Below are positions 43,016 through 51,228 of a DNA stretch of 64,000 nucleotides, in pieces. The stretch covers positions 1,736,001-1,800,000 of the forward strand of contig JBAGRR010000001.1 of the NCBI GenBank assembly GCA_036924835.1. The letters run 5' to 3'. The notes beneath the pieces are model-generated. The model searched no databases. It was given only the letters and a program-made list of their open reading frames with translations, and was not told where the DNA came from. This stretch comes from Nitrobacteraceae bacterium AZCC 1564. Its GTDB lineage: Bacteria > Pseudomonadota > Alphaproteobacteria > Rhizobiales > Xanthobacteraceae. The stretch's first letter is position 1. Every line of letters starts with the position of its first letter. Position numbers and translations under genes: made by a program.

Positions 43016-43360
43016 TTGGTATTGCGCCTGAAGGCGCTGATTCTGCAGAACTGCATGCCACCTTGATTGCGAATCTTCGTTTGCAGCGGAAGCTTTGTGT
43101 CAGCAGCACATCAGGTTGCTGATCGAAGCCATCAGCACCCGCGATATTCCTAGCTTCTTTCTCACCGGCACAGAGCAGGCTGTTCAGATCATCTGGGCCA
43201 TAAAATCGGACAATCTCTTTTCTTGTTTCAATATCTCGCTGAGATTCAATATCGCGGCTAGATAGGCTGTGAATACAAGGCTCTGGATGGTACGAGCGGC
43301 CGACCGTGGGCGCAGAAACCCGCGGCCTATAGCGGTTTGAGCCCCCTCTTTAAAAGCGCG
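43016..43360 (+). pseudogene. Decayed tandem copy of the 3' part of hyi
   Basis: This stretch aligns with 42456-42972: shared GATTCTGCAGAACTGCA, CACCCGCGATATTCC, CACAGAGCAGGC, TTGTTTCAATATCTCG and TGGATGGTACGAGCG. It lost about 145 bp and about 22 bp internally, has many substitutions and no open frame. The copied region includes non-coding sequence after the stop codon. It is a remnant of a tandem duplication of about 560 bp unit length. Confidence 0.85.
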
Positions 43361-43427
43361 AACCCGCAAACCCGTCCGTTCGCGTGATTCGGCGAAGGAC
43401 CTTCGTTCACGCGATTCGCGTAGGCCA

Positions 43428-43479
43428 AACGTAAAAACCTCCGGCAGGGCATTGCCGGAGGCTTTGGAGGTTTTACGTT
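43428..43479. terminator. Hairpin with two alternative pairings
   Basis: CCTCCGGCA pairs with TGCCGGAGG (a terminator stem, followed by TTTTT on the minus strand). The same CCTCC can instead pair with a second GGAGG at 43466-43470, extended by AACGTAAAA/TTTTACGTT. Probably a bidirectional terminator downstream of hyi; the two foldings exclude each other. Confidence 0.55.
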
Positions 43480-43554
43480 AAGACTGGTGTCTCACATAAA
43501 CAAAGGCAGCGGCCGCTACCTTGCTGACCATTTATGCACGACCGCACGATTTAG

Positions 43555-43566
43555 TCAATTAATTGA
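43555..43566. promoter_or_regulatory. Palindrome TCAATTAATTGA
   Basis: Perfect 12-bp palindrome between the hyi terminator and the porin terminator. The adjacent bases (ATTTAGTCACGCATTCA) resemble those in the porin leader at 45428-45455 (ATTTACTCATGCTTTCA). MarR-type proteins bind such sites; the MarR gene at 45575 is the nearest candidate. Confidence 0.35.
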
Positions 43567-43663
43567 TTTAGTCACGCATTCACGAATTCGTCAGGCTTTA
43601 GGCATGGCTTGGCCGCGGACCCGGGGCCATTCGTGTTCAACAAGGACAGCTCATAAAATGGAA

Positions 43664-43691
43664 AATCCCCGGCAGTTTCCTGCCGGGGATC
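43664..43691 (-). terminator. Terminator of the porin gene
   Basis: On the minus strand, GATCCCCGGCAG/CTGCCGGGGATT with a GAAA-type loop is followed by TTTCCATTTT. It lies about 40 bp after the porin stop. Confidence 0.88.
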
Positions 43692-43727
43692 TGAGCTCAG
43701 ATAGTCATCGCCCTTAGGCGATCACGA

Positions 43728-45218
43728 TCAGAAGGTGCGGCGAACGCGGAGGTTGCCGGAGATCATGTCCTGATCCTTGAACTCGTACGTGCCAGCTGGC
43801 TTCCAACCGGTCGGGTTGGCGGCAACCGTAACCGTGCCAGAGTTGTTGGTCTCGAGACGGGTGTACAACACTTCAGCCGAGAACGTCAGGTTCTGAACAG
43901 GGGTCCACGCAGTGCGGGTACCGATCTGCCAGATGTTGAAGTCTGGGTTGTACCCAGGGATACCCAGAGCGGTCTGGATGATGCCCGTTGCGTTGCCATT
44001 GTAGTCAACATGGGTGTAGCCGCCGAACACGCCGGTCTCCCAGTTCGGGGACCAGTTGTGCAGGTAGGAGGCGCGAACACCCCAAACCTTGGTCAGCTCG
44101 AGGCTGGTGCCAGTGGCGTAAACGCCGTCAAGCAAAGCTCCCGAAGCGAACGACTGGTAGCCGACGTCCGAGCTGCCGAAGCTGTAGTAGCTGTTGCCAA
44201 CGGTGCCACCGACAACGTACTTCGGTGCGCCTTCAGTGTAGGTCGCGTCCACCGAGAACTTGTCGCCGGGTCCGGTCGGCAGGTTCTTCAGCAGCAAGCC
44301 ACCCGAAATCGCCCAGCCCCACTTGTCGTCCGGATGTCCGGTCGTCTCATTGGCGCCGTAGTAGTTTGTGGTCACGTTGTGAACGGCACCCGACAACTGG
44401 GCGGTGAAGGCCGCCTGATCGATGCGGATGTTACCCACGAAGTCAGGCGAGCGTGCACCACCGTTGCCGAACAAACCGCCCGGGGTAAACGTAGCAGCAC
44501 CAATCGAACCGGTGAAAAGATAGGCCGCACCCAAGCCCGCGGAAGCGTTCAACACCGGAGCGCGCTGGATGGTCGTGTTGTCTTCAACGCCGATGCTGGC
44601 CGAAACGCCGTTGCCGAACTGAGCGGTATAGGCAGCCTGGGTGATACCGGTCGCGTTGTCGGCGCCGCCGATATAGGCCGACGAGTTCACGTTCGCAGTG
44701 TATGCGCCCCATGGGGTGTTGAAGTTCGAGATGGCCTTACCCAGGGTGAAGCCAGCGAACTGCACGAACCCGAAGTCCATGGTCAGGTTACCCGAGGACG
44801 GGCCAAAACCTGAGCTGTGCTCGAAGTTGCTGCTCCAGTAGGTGCGGACAACGCCGTATTCCGTCGCGGTGCGGGTGTCGAGGTTGAGCTGCGCGCGGGC
44901 ACGGGTGGTGTAGTAGGCCGAATCGCGGCTGTGCGTACCGGAGACACCTGCAGGGATAGCACCAGCGGTGCTGATCGCACCAATGCCACCTGGGTTGTCG
45001 TAGTTGTTGCCGTTGATGTTGTAGTCAGCCTGAATGTAGCCACCCAGCTTGATGCAGGTGTCAGTGCCTGGGATGTAATAGAATCCCGCACCATACAGCG
45101 AGCAGACCTTCACGTACTGAACGGCTTTCGCCTTGACGGGAAGATCAGCTGCCTGCGCCCCAGCGACCGCGACGAGCGTCGCTGCCGAACCGAGGATAAG
45201 GCTCTTAATCTTGCTCAT
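43728..45218 (-). CDS. Porin_2 family major outer-membrane porin
   Basis: 496 residues from ATG 45218 (MSKIKSLILGSAATLVAVAG) with GGAGG 5 nt upstream. Signal peptide cleaved at AQA|ADLPVKAK, the usual start of RopA/Omp2b-like porins of rhizobiales. A conserved Cys pair (VCSLYGAGFYYIPGTDTCIKLGGYI) and C-terminal Phe (RVRRTF) fit. Forms a general diffusion trimeric beta-barrel. Long T/N/G-rich strands. Monocistronic, with its own terminator and a 356-bp leader/gap. Confidence 0.94.
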   Translation of the reverse strand: MSKIKSLILGSAATLVAVAGAQAADLPVKAKAVQYVKVCSLYGAGFYYIPGTDTCIKLGGYIQADYNINGNNYDNPGGIGAISTAGAIPAGVSGTHSRDSAYYTTRARAQLNLDTRTATEYGVVRTYWSSNFEHSSGFGPSSGNLTMDFGFVQFAGFTLGKAISNFNTPWGAYTANVNSSAYIGGADNATGITQAAYTAQFGNGVSASIGVEDNTTIQRAPVLNASAGLGAAYLFTGSIGAATFTPGGLFGNGGARSPDFVGNIRIDQAAFTAQLSGAVHNVTTNYYGANETTGHPDDKWGWAISGGLLLKNLPTGPGDKFSVDATYTEGAPKYVVGGTVGNSYYSFGSSDVGYQSFASGALLDGVYATGTSLELTKVWGVRASYLHNWSPNWETGVFGGYTHVDYNGNATGIIQTALGIPGYNPDFNIWQIGTRTAWTPVQNLTFSAEVLYTRLETNNSGTVTVAANPTGWKPAGTYEFKDQDMISGNLRVRRTF

Positions 45219-45574
45219 AAAACCTCCAAGTTTGCTCTGTAAGAAGAGCCTCGGCCGTCCGTGGCAATCCACCTGACCTCAGCCCTTCCGTTAACCGCTT
45301 GGCCGCCTCGCGCCTTCGGACACTCCCGCATGAACGCGAGCGACTTCAGCGAAACCTCCAAACAGGACGACCCCGGGAATCCCCCCAATCGTCAAGGGCA
45401 GATGACTGTAAAACTTAAGTGAGCACAACAATTGATTTACTCATGCTTTCATTTGGCCCCAATTGTGTGGTTTCTCCGCAACAGCGGCACTTCATCCCTG
45501 TGAGCAATTGTCTGATTGCATCAATGGAACAACAGCCTTAACCTTCAGACACACACGTGCGGGGTTAGGGTTGC
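45219..45574. other. Divergent region between porin and marR genes
   Basis: 356 bp, A/T-richer than neighbours at 45410-45480. No gene is apparent. The segment around 45428-45455 (CAATTGATTTACTCATGCTTTC) resembles the palindrome flank at 43555-43583. It must hold the porin promoter and the marR promoter. Confidence 0.5.
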
Positions 45575-46123
45575 ATGGCAGACCGTAAGTCATCCGCCAA
45601 GAAAGTCCTGTCAGGCTCGCCTGCTGAGGCCGCTGGCAGCAGGGAGACAAGTGATCAGCCGGACGACGCCCTCGTTCGCGAGTTCGTCTGGGACATTATT
45701 TCCATCAATGTCCACCTTGAGGAAATCCGCTCCATCTGGGCCCGCAGCCTTGGGATTACCTCGCCGCAATGGCTGATCTTGATGGCCGTCAACGATCTCG
45801 ACCGGGGCAAGGGTGCTTCGGTGAGGGCGGTATCAACGAAACTTCATGTCGACCCGTCTTTCGTGACGACCCAGACCAAGAGTCTGGAAAAGAACGGTTT
45901 CGTGCGCCGGATTCCGTCCGAGGAAGACGGGCGTGTCGTACTGATGTCGTTGACGGACAAGGCCAGCAAGCAGATCGCGAGCCTCTACGGGCGACAGTCT
46001 ACAGCAGAGAGCTTCATCTTCTCTGACTTCAGTGACAGCGAGCTTCGCGACATCACCGACAAGTTGACCCTGCTTAAGGAAAGAATGGGGAAGGCTCTAC
46101 TAAAAATTGCAGCGGAGACCTGA
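45575..46123 (+). CDS. MarR-family transcription regulator
   Basis: 182 residues. An N-terminal extension (residues 1-30, Lys/Ser/Ala-rich) precedes the winged HTH: NDLDRGKGASVRAVSTKLHVDPSFVTTQTKSLEKNGFVRRIPSEEDGRVVLMSLTDKA. It lacks an obvious ligand-site signature. Divergent from the porin gene, so porin control is one possibility; another is the convergent hydrolase. Confidence 0.88.
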   Translation: MADRKSSAKKVLSGSPAEAAGSRETSDQPDDALVREFVWDIISINVHLEEIRSIWARSLGITSPQWLILMAVNDLDRGKGASVRAVSTKLHVDPSFVTTQTKSLEKNGFVRRIPSEEDGRVVLMSLTDKASKQIASLYGRQSTAESFIFSDFSDSELRDITDKLTLLKERMGKALLKIAAET

Positions 46124-46130
46124 GGAATCC

Positions 46131-46195
46131 CTAGTGTCCCGATTCCGAAGTTCGCACAGGCTTGCAGCTTGTTTGGATGCGAACTTCGGAACTAG
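46131..46195. repeat. Palindrome M (type 1, right arm shortened)
   Basis: CTAGTGTCCCGATTCCG/AAGTTCGCA and TGCGAACTTCGGAA/CTAG; the outer TCGGGACA of the right arm is missing by a simple deletion. It lies between the convergent marR and hydrolase genes. Confidence 0.85.
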
Positions 46196-46203
46196 CCGAG
46201 TTT

Positions 46204-47340
46204 TCACAGCGCGCTAAGACGGCTGGATATCCAATCGAAAATATACTCGTTGGCGATCGTCGGATTATCCGAGTGCGCATGGGATGCAGCCGTTTCCGCC
46301 GCCGAGAAACACTTCAAAGTGATATCGCGACCTAAGCTGCTGAAATGTCGTCTGAATTCAGATATTTGACGCTGATCGAGCCAATCGTGCTCACCGAATG
46401 TCACCAACGTCGGGCATCCGATTTCGCCAAGAGTATCGGGACGCCAGACGCTCGGGGTGCCTTCTTCAGTAAGTTCCTCCTCATCCGAAGTGCGGCCCAT
46501 TATAAAGTGTCGCCCGAGGCTATCCCAAATGCCGGCATCGCAAACGGCAGCAGCCAGCCGATCATCTGAGATCGCAGCCCTCGACGCGAAAGCCGCGCCC
46601 ATACTGTCTCCCCAAATGACGATACGTCGCCCATCAACGTCGTTGCGCATCATAAGATAGTCGACGCAGCCGCTGATGGCTGTTTCAACCTCGTACTGCA
46701 TGGCCCCTCTCGTTGGAGGGCTCTCCCCCTGCCCCGGAAGATCCACCAGCAAAAGCGACACTCCCCGGGCGCGCGCCTGACGGTGCATCTTGACGAGATG
46801 TTCGTCCTTGAAATGATCCGGCGCCCCGACGCAAATGACAACGGGGGTTGGTGCAGCGGAAACCGACGGACGCAGGAAATAAGCTTCGACGTAGCTGCCT
46901 TCAAAGCAAGGGATGCGAAGTATCTCGCCACCAGGCGAAAGGTGCCGGATATAAAGATGCGAGCAGGCCCGCATCTGATCGAGAAGTCCTTTACGCCTGC
47001 GGTCGCCCGCCTCAAGGAAAACAGCCGCTGCCCGATAGTAGTTTGAAGCCCGAAGCCAATTGCCCTGAGCCGTTAACGTATGGCCCTGCGCAAGGGCGGA
47101 ATCCCCCCTCGCCTTGTTGACGTCAGCAATTTTCTTCCATTCGCGATACCAGCTTTCGTCGTCGCCGGCGACGATTCTGCTTGCCGTCATAAAGCATTCA
47201 GAAATCGTACTGCCGCCTTCTTGAGCAGAGCCCAAAACTTTCATGAAATGAAAGCTGTACTCTTCATTCTGCGGCCATTGCGTCCAACCCCGCTGATCGT
47301 AGCAGGGTGCCGAGGCATCGAGAGCATTCCAAGTCAACAC
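46204..47340 (-). CDS. Alpha/beta hydrolase (dihydroxypseudooxynicotine-hydrolase/FrsA-like)
   Basis: 378 residues with GTG start at 47340 (start site not certain; no clear Shine-Dalgarno). An N-terminal helical cap (FHFMKVLGSAQEGGSTISECFMTASRI..., YREWKKIADVNKARGDSA) precedes the hydrolase core. Nucleophile Ser in WGDSMGAAFAS, Asp in TFGEHDWL and His in ETAASHAHSDN form the triad. This cap type occurs in hydrolases of N-heterocycle degradation (2,6-dihydroxypseudooxynicotine C-C hydrolase), but the substrate is unknown here. Confidence 0.8.
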   Translation of the reverse strand: MLTWNALDASAPCYDQRGWTQWPQNEEYSFHFMKVLGSAQEGGSTISECFMTASRIVAGDDESWYREWKKIADVNKARGDSALAQGHTLTAQGNWLRASNYYRAAAVFLEAGDRRRKGLLDQMRACSHLYIRHLSPGGEILRIPCFEGSYVEAYFLRPSVSAAPTPVVICVGAPDHFKDEHLVKMHRQARARGVSLLLVDLPGQGESPPTRGAMQYEVETAISGCVDYLMMRNDVDGRRIVIWGDSMGAAFASRAAISDDRLAAAVCDAGIWDSLGRHFIMGRTSDEEELTEEGTPSVWRPDTLGEIGCPTLVTFGEHDWLDQRQISEFRRHFSSLGRDITLKCFSAAETAASHAHSDNPTIANEYIFDWISSRLSAL

Positions 47341-47750
47341 TGGCAGTCCAATAGTGCAATAGCAGGTAATTCGCAGATCGCGCGAACATCTGTGGCCGAA
47401 AATCAGGTCGACAGCGACCGGAGTAACCGCATTGCAGCTATGACATATGGTTTAGCGTATTATGCCAGAACTGCGAGATCAGGCGCTAAACAAGTTTTCG
47501 GCCGATTATTTACGGGCTGGCTGAACAGAGATCAATCCAAATTCCCGTCAAAAATAGCCCAGCCCACAACATTTGCGCAAAAGGGCCGAGCTTTTGGTGT
47601 TCCATTCCAAATATTGCAACGGAAAGTGCTCGCGGCGCCTCACCAACAAAGGAAAATTCGAACGTGTGAACGAAAGCAGCGCTGCTCAGCTGGCGCCCTT
47701 CACGCTGGTGACACAAACCACCTAAGTTCGCTGAACGAACGGTCAGCCGT
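47341..47750. other. Gap with no gene seen
   Basis: 410 bp upstream of the hydrolase and before palindrome N. Locally A/T-richer. One half-site-like TATTATGCCAG at about 47458 resembles half of the GntR operator but has no partner. No convincing frame. Confidence 0.5.
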
Positions 47751-47828
47751 CTAGTGTGGTGGTTCAGAAGTTCGCTCCATTTTTCCCACGAGTCCTTCCA
47801 GCGAACTTCTGAACCTAAACCACACGAG
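47751..47828. repeat. Palindrome N (type 2)
   Basis: CTAGTGTGGTGGTTCAG/AAGTTCGCT and AGCGAACTTCTGAACC/TAAACCACACGAG, same type and polarity as I. Confidence 0.9.
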
Positions 47829-47882
47829 TGCCGCGGATTTGAAGTTCTTCCGAGTGAAGCCGCAAGCTCGATGAAGAACTTC
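47826..47882. repeat. Palindrome O (type 3, right arm cut)
   Basis: GAGTGCCGCGGATTTG/AAGTTCTTC then loop CGAGTGAAGCCGCAAGC... and GAAGAACTTC. The rest of the right arm is absent and the sequence runs directly into the P arm. Otherwise equal to J. Confidence 0.85.
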
Positions 47883-47951
47883 TCCTTTGGTTCCGAAGTT
47901 CGCATCCGAGCAAGCCGCAAGCCTGTGAGAACTTCGGAATCGGGACGCTAG
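47883..47951. repeat. Palindrome P (type 1, left arm cut)
   Basis: TTTGGTTCCG/AAGTTCGCA and (T)GAGAACTTCGGAATC/GGGACGCTAG. It is K minus the outer left arm. The N-O-P order repeats I-J-K with one deletion at the O/P junction. Confidence 0.85.
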
Positions 47952-47957
47952 TTCGGG

Positions 47958-48878
47958 CTACTCCTTCACCGCGCCGGTCAACGACGAGACGTAATAATCG
48001 ACGAACAGTGAATAGAAGATCGCAACCGGGAGCGATCCAAGGAGCGAGCCTGCCATCAGCGCTCCCCACTGATAAACGTCCCCCGATACGAGTTCGGTCA
48101 GGATTGCGACGGGAACAGTCTTGTTCGCACTGCTTTGAATGAAGGCGAGCGCGTAGATGAACTCGTTCCAGGACAGAGTGAAACTGAAAATACCCGCGGA
48201 TATCAGGCCAGGAACGGCCAATGGCAAAGTAATTCGCCGAAGGATCTGCAGCCGGGTCGCGCCATCAACCAGAGCACATTCCTCAAGTTCGTAAGGAATG
48301 GATTTGAAGTAGCCAATCAAAAGCCACGTACAAAACGGAACCAGAAACGTGGGATAGACCAGGATCAAGGACAACGGACTGTCAAAGAGTCCGAGCTGCA
48401 CCACAACAGTTGCCAAGGGAATGAATAAGATCGATGGCGGCACAAGATAGGCGAGATAAATCCCGAGCCCAACATAAGGACTGCCCTTGAATCTCAAACG
48501 CTCGATCGCATAAGCCGCCAACGTGCTCGACATCAGCGAGATGAACGTCGCTCCGACGGCAACGAGCATCGTCGTCATCAGCCAGTGCGGATAGGCCGTG
48601 TTGAACAGCAGATGCTTGATGTGCGCGAGCGTTGGAGAGCTGATCCAGAACGGATTGTGTGATTTGTAATCAAGCAGCTCAGCGTTCGGTTTAAATGCCG
48701 TCAATGCCATCCAATAGAATGGAAACAGGAGGATAATCACGAAGCACGCAAGCGGCAGGTAGACCAACACCGTGCGTCGCGCGCGCGTGTCCCATGGCAT
48801 CGTATCAGGTGCTGCAGACGCGGAATTGACCCCGCGGGCGGCCTTCGCCGGTCGGCCCAGGACTTCGGTATCAGTCAT
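47958..48878 (-). CDS. Carbohydrate ABC transporter permease (MalG/UgpE type)
   Basis: 306 residues from ATG 48878 (MTDTEVLGRPAK); AGGAGAGG is 7 nt upstream. Six membrane spans (VLVYLPLACFVIILLFPFYWMAL, MLVAVGATFISLMSSTLAAYA, IYLAYLVPPSILFIPLATVV, LILVYPTFLVPFCTWLLIGYF, ISAGIFSFTLSWNEFIYALAF, AGSLLGSLPVAIFYSLF) and the EAA loop EECALVDGATRLQILRRITLPL. Overlaps the other permease gene by 8 bp. Confidence 0.93.
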   Translation of the reverse strand: MTDTEVLGRPAKAARGVNSASAAPDTMPWDTRARRTVLVYLPLACFVIILLFPFYWMALTAFKPNAELLDYKSHNPFWISSPTLAHIKHLLFNTAYPHWLMTTMLVAVGATFISLMSSTLAAYAIERLRFKGSPYVGLGIYLAYLVPPSILFIPLATVVVQLGLFDSPLSLILVYPTFLVPFCTWLLIGYFKSIPYELEECALVDGATRLQILRRITLPLAVPGLISAGIFSFTLSWNEFIYALAFIQSSANKTVPVAILTELVSGDVYQWGALMAGSLLGSLPVAIFYSLFVDYYVSSLTGAVKE

Positions 48879-49827
48879 TGGCCTCTCCTTGCTGCCACTT
48901 GCGCCGAGCGAGACCGAAGTAGCTGAACAATGTCGCAAACACGAGAAACGGGATCATCGAGACGGCAATCGCTGCCCCCTCGCCCAGTTCGCCACCCGCA
49001 ATTCCACGCTGGAACGCCAGCGTCGCCAACAGATGCGTCGAATTGATCGGCCCACCGCGCGTGATTGCGTAGACCAATTGGAAATCGGTAAACGTGAAGA
49101 TGATCGAGAATGTCATCACGATCGCCAGGATCGGCATCATCATGGGCAGTGTAATGTAGCGGAAACGCTGCCACGACGACGCACCATCGAGCATCGCAGC
49201 TTCGTACAACGATGGCGATATTGTCTGGAGACCAGCCAGAAGTGAAATCGCGACGAATGGAATCCCTCGCCAGATGTTGGCTGCGATCAACGAGAAACGC
49301 GCAGGCCAAGGCGTACCCAGGAAATCGATGTTGGTGGTGCGGATGTGCAAAACATCCACGAGTAGATACGAAATGATCGAGAATTGCGGGTCGTAGATCC
49401 ACCAGAAGGCAAGCGCTGAAAGAACTGTCGGCACGATCCAGGGCAGAAGGACAATGGCACGCAGGATACTTTTGAACGGGAAATGATTGTTGAGCAGCAG
49501 TGCCAGCCAAAATCCAAGGGAGAACTTTCCGATGGTGGCGACGCCGGTATAGAGCACGCTGTAGAAGACGGCGTTCCACCATAACCGATCGGTCAGCAGG
49601 TATTGGAAATTCTCAAGGCCAACAAAGATGCCACGTCTCCCGATCGTGGTGTCGGTGAACGCTAGCCAGACACCAAGGCCCAGCGGATAGGTCAGGAAGA
49701 CCAGCAGCAATCCGAGTGCAGGCGTAAGGCAGACGATGATGAGGAACGGCTTATAGTCAAAGAGCCTCACCAGAGGCCCCGGCTTTGACCGGTCCGCGCC
49801 ACGCGGAAATGTTGTCGTCAGAGACAT
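48871..49827 (-). CDS. Carbohydrate ABC transporter permease (MalF/UgpA type)
   Basis: 318 residues from ATG 49827 (MSLTTTFPRGADRS). EAA loop ISPSLYEAAMLDGASSWQRFRYITLPMM. Partner of the MalG-type permease. Both lie in the operon ATPase, binding protein, permease, permease (all minus strand). Confidence 0.92.
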   Translation of the reverse strand: MSLTTTFPRGADRSKPGPLVRLFDYKPFLIIVCLTPALGLLLVFLTYPLGLGVWLAFTDTTIGRRGIFVGLENFQYLLTDRLWWNAVFYSVLYTGVATIGKFSLGFWLALLLNNHFPFKSILRAIVLLPWIVPTVLSALAFWWIYDPQFSIISYLLVDVLHIRTTNIDFLGTPWPARFSLIAANIWRGIPFVAISLLAGLQTISPSLYEAAMLDGASSWQRFRYITLPMMMPILAIVMTFSIIFTFTDFQLVYAITRGGPINSTHLLATLAFQRGIAGGELGEGAAIAVSMIPFLVFATLFSYFGLARRKWQQGEAND

Positions 49828-49876
49828 ATGATTGTCCTGAAGCAAGCGCGATTGAAGAAAGATTGGCAGCTCTCGC

Positions 49877-51205
49877 TCATCGGCGGAAGTATCGCTTGGC
49901 GCGACGTTCCGCCTCCTTGGCAGCTTCCTCGGGCGTGGCTGCACCGGTTGCAGCCGCTGCGCACATCTGAATCAAGACGTAGTCAGCCGCCACGGCACCA
50001 CTGGCCGCAGATATTGGCCCCTTGTAGCCGTTCCAGTACATGTTGTTCATCGTCTCCTTGAAGATCTTCACTTTTGGATCTCCTGACCACACCGAGCAGT
50101 CGCCGTAGGCCGTGAGCGGATGCGCCCAATAGCCGCTGTTGGCGTTGATCCATGTTTCGTACTGCTCACGTTCAAGCATGAACTGTAGAAACGCCTTGGC
50201 GGCGTTGGGATAAGGGCTGTGCTTGAACACCATGGCATTCAAAGTGAGACCAGCCATCGGTGATGACTTCGCAAGGCCGAACGGCACCTTCTGATGTTCG
50301 GTGTCCTCGGCGATCGCGGCTGTGGCCGGATCCTTCTTCAGTGAGAAATAAAGCGACACGCCATTCGTCGTCATCGAACAATCGCCGGCCGAATAGGCGC
50401 GGTTGTTGCTGACATCGTTCCATGATGTCACCCCGGCAATGAGTGTAGGGTACAATTTTTTCAGATAATTGAGTGCAGCAATTGTTTCCTTGCTGTTGAT
50501 GATGACTGCCCCCTCCTCATCGAGGAGCGATGCGTTGTGTGACCAGAGCAACCAGCTCGCAAACGTGTTGCCGTCTCCAACGGCATTCCCCAGCGCGAAG
50601 CCGGCGGGCTTGCCTGCCTTGTGCAGCTTTTCACAAAGATCGAGGAAACCCGCATGATCGTTCGGGACCGACGAATACCCAGCGGCCTGAACCAGCGACT
50701 TGCGATAGACCAGCGGGCCTCCGCTCGCGCCGAACGGCAATCCAATCCACGCGTTACTCTTGTGGCGCTTGCCGTACTTCTCGGCCAAATGCATCCAGCC
50801 GCCATACCGTTTGCCGAGATAGTCGGCCACTTCTGTCAGCTCGATCAGCTTGTCGACGTAGATATGCGGCGCGTCTGAAAACCCGATAATGATATCTGGG
50901 CCGGCACCACTGTTCGCAGTCACGGCTGTCTGCTGGTTGATATCTTCCCATCCAACGAAATCGACCTTGATTTCTATTCCGGTCTTATCCGTGAAACGCT
51001 TTGCATTAGCGCGGAAGACATCTTCGTCAGCCTGAACAAACCGCACCGGCCGTAACATCCGAAGCGAGGCCCCCTTCTCGATCTTGAGATCAGGGGCGGC
51101 AACATCCGCGACCTTGATCGATGACTGTGCGGATGCGCCAGTCGCAGCCAGCGCTGCTGCAGATAATCCCAGGCTCAAGGCGTCACGACGGCTGATATCC
51201 TTCAT
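49877..51205 (-). CDS. Sugar ABC transporter periplasmic binding protein
   Basis: 442 residues, GGAGG 7 nt before the ATG. Twin-arginine signal SRRDALSLGLSAAALAATG, cleaved near AQS. Type F/D SBP fold: FRANAKRFTDKTGIEIKVDFVGWEDINQQ, NSGAGPDIIIGFSDAPH, NAWIGLPFGASGGPLVYRKSLV. The RKSL-type loop and GAGPD are usual for oligo- or polyol-sugar binders. Substrate unknown. Long C-terminal helix AATPEEAAKEAERRAKRYF. Confidence 0.9.
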   Translation of the reverse strand: MKDISRRDALSLGLSAAALAATGASAQSSIKVADVAAPDLKIEKGASLRMLRPVRFVQADEDVFRANAKRFTDKTGIEIKVDFVGWEDINQQTAVTANSGAGPDIIIGFSDAPHIYVDKLIELTEVADYLGKRYGGWMHLAEKYGKRHKSNAWIGLPFGASGGPLVYRKSLVQAAGYSSVPNDHAGFLDLCEKLHKAGKPAGFALGNAVGDGNTFASWLLWSHNASLLDEEGAVIINSKETIAALNYLKKLYPTLIAGVTSWNDVSNNRAYSAGDCSMTTNGVSLYFSLKKDPATAAIAEDTEHQKVPFGLAKSSPMAGLTLNAMVFKHSPYPNAAKAFLQFMLEREQYETWINANSGYWAHPLTAYGDCSVWSGDPKVKIFKETMNNMYWNGYKGPISAASGAVAADYVLIQMCAAAATGAATPEEAAKEAERRAKRYFRR

Positions 51206-51228
51206 AATGTCCTCCTTGGCATTGCTGG

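Noticed and set aside
47440-47475. Half-site similar to the GntR operator (TATTATGCCAG)
   Set aside because: No inverted partner at the 5-bp spacing; a chance match in an A/T-richer region.
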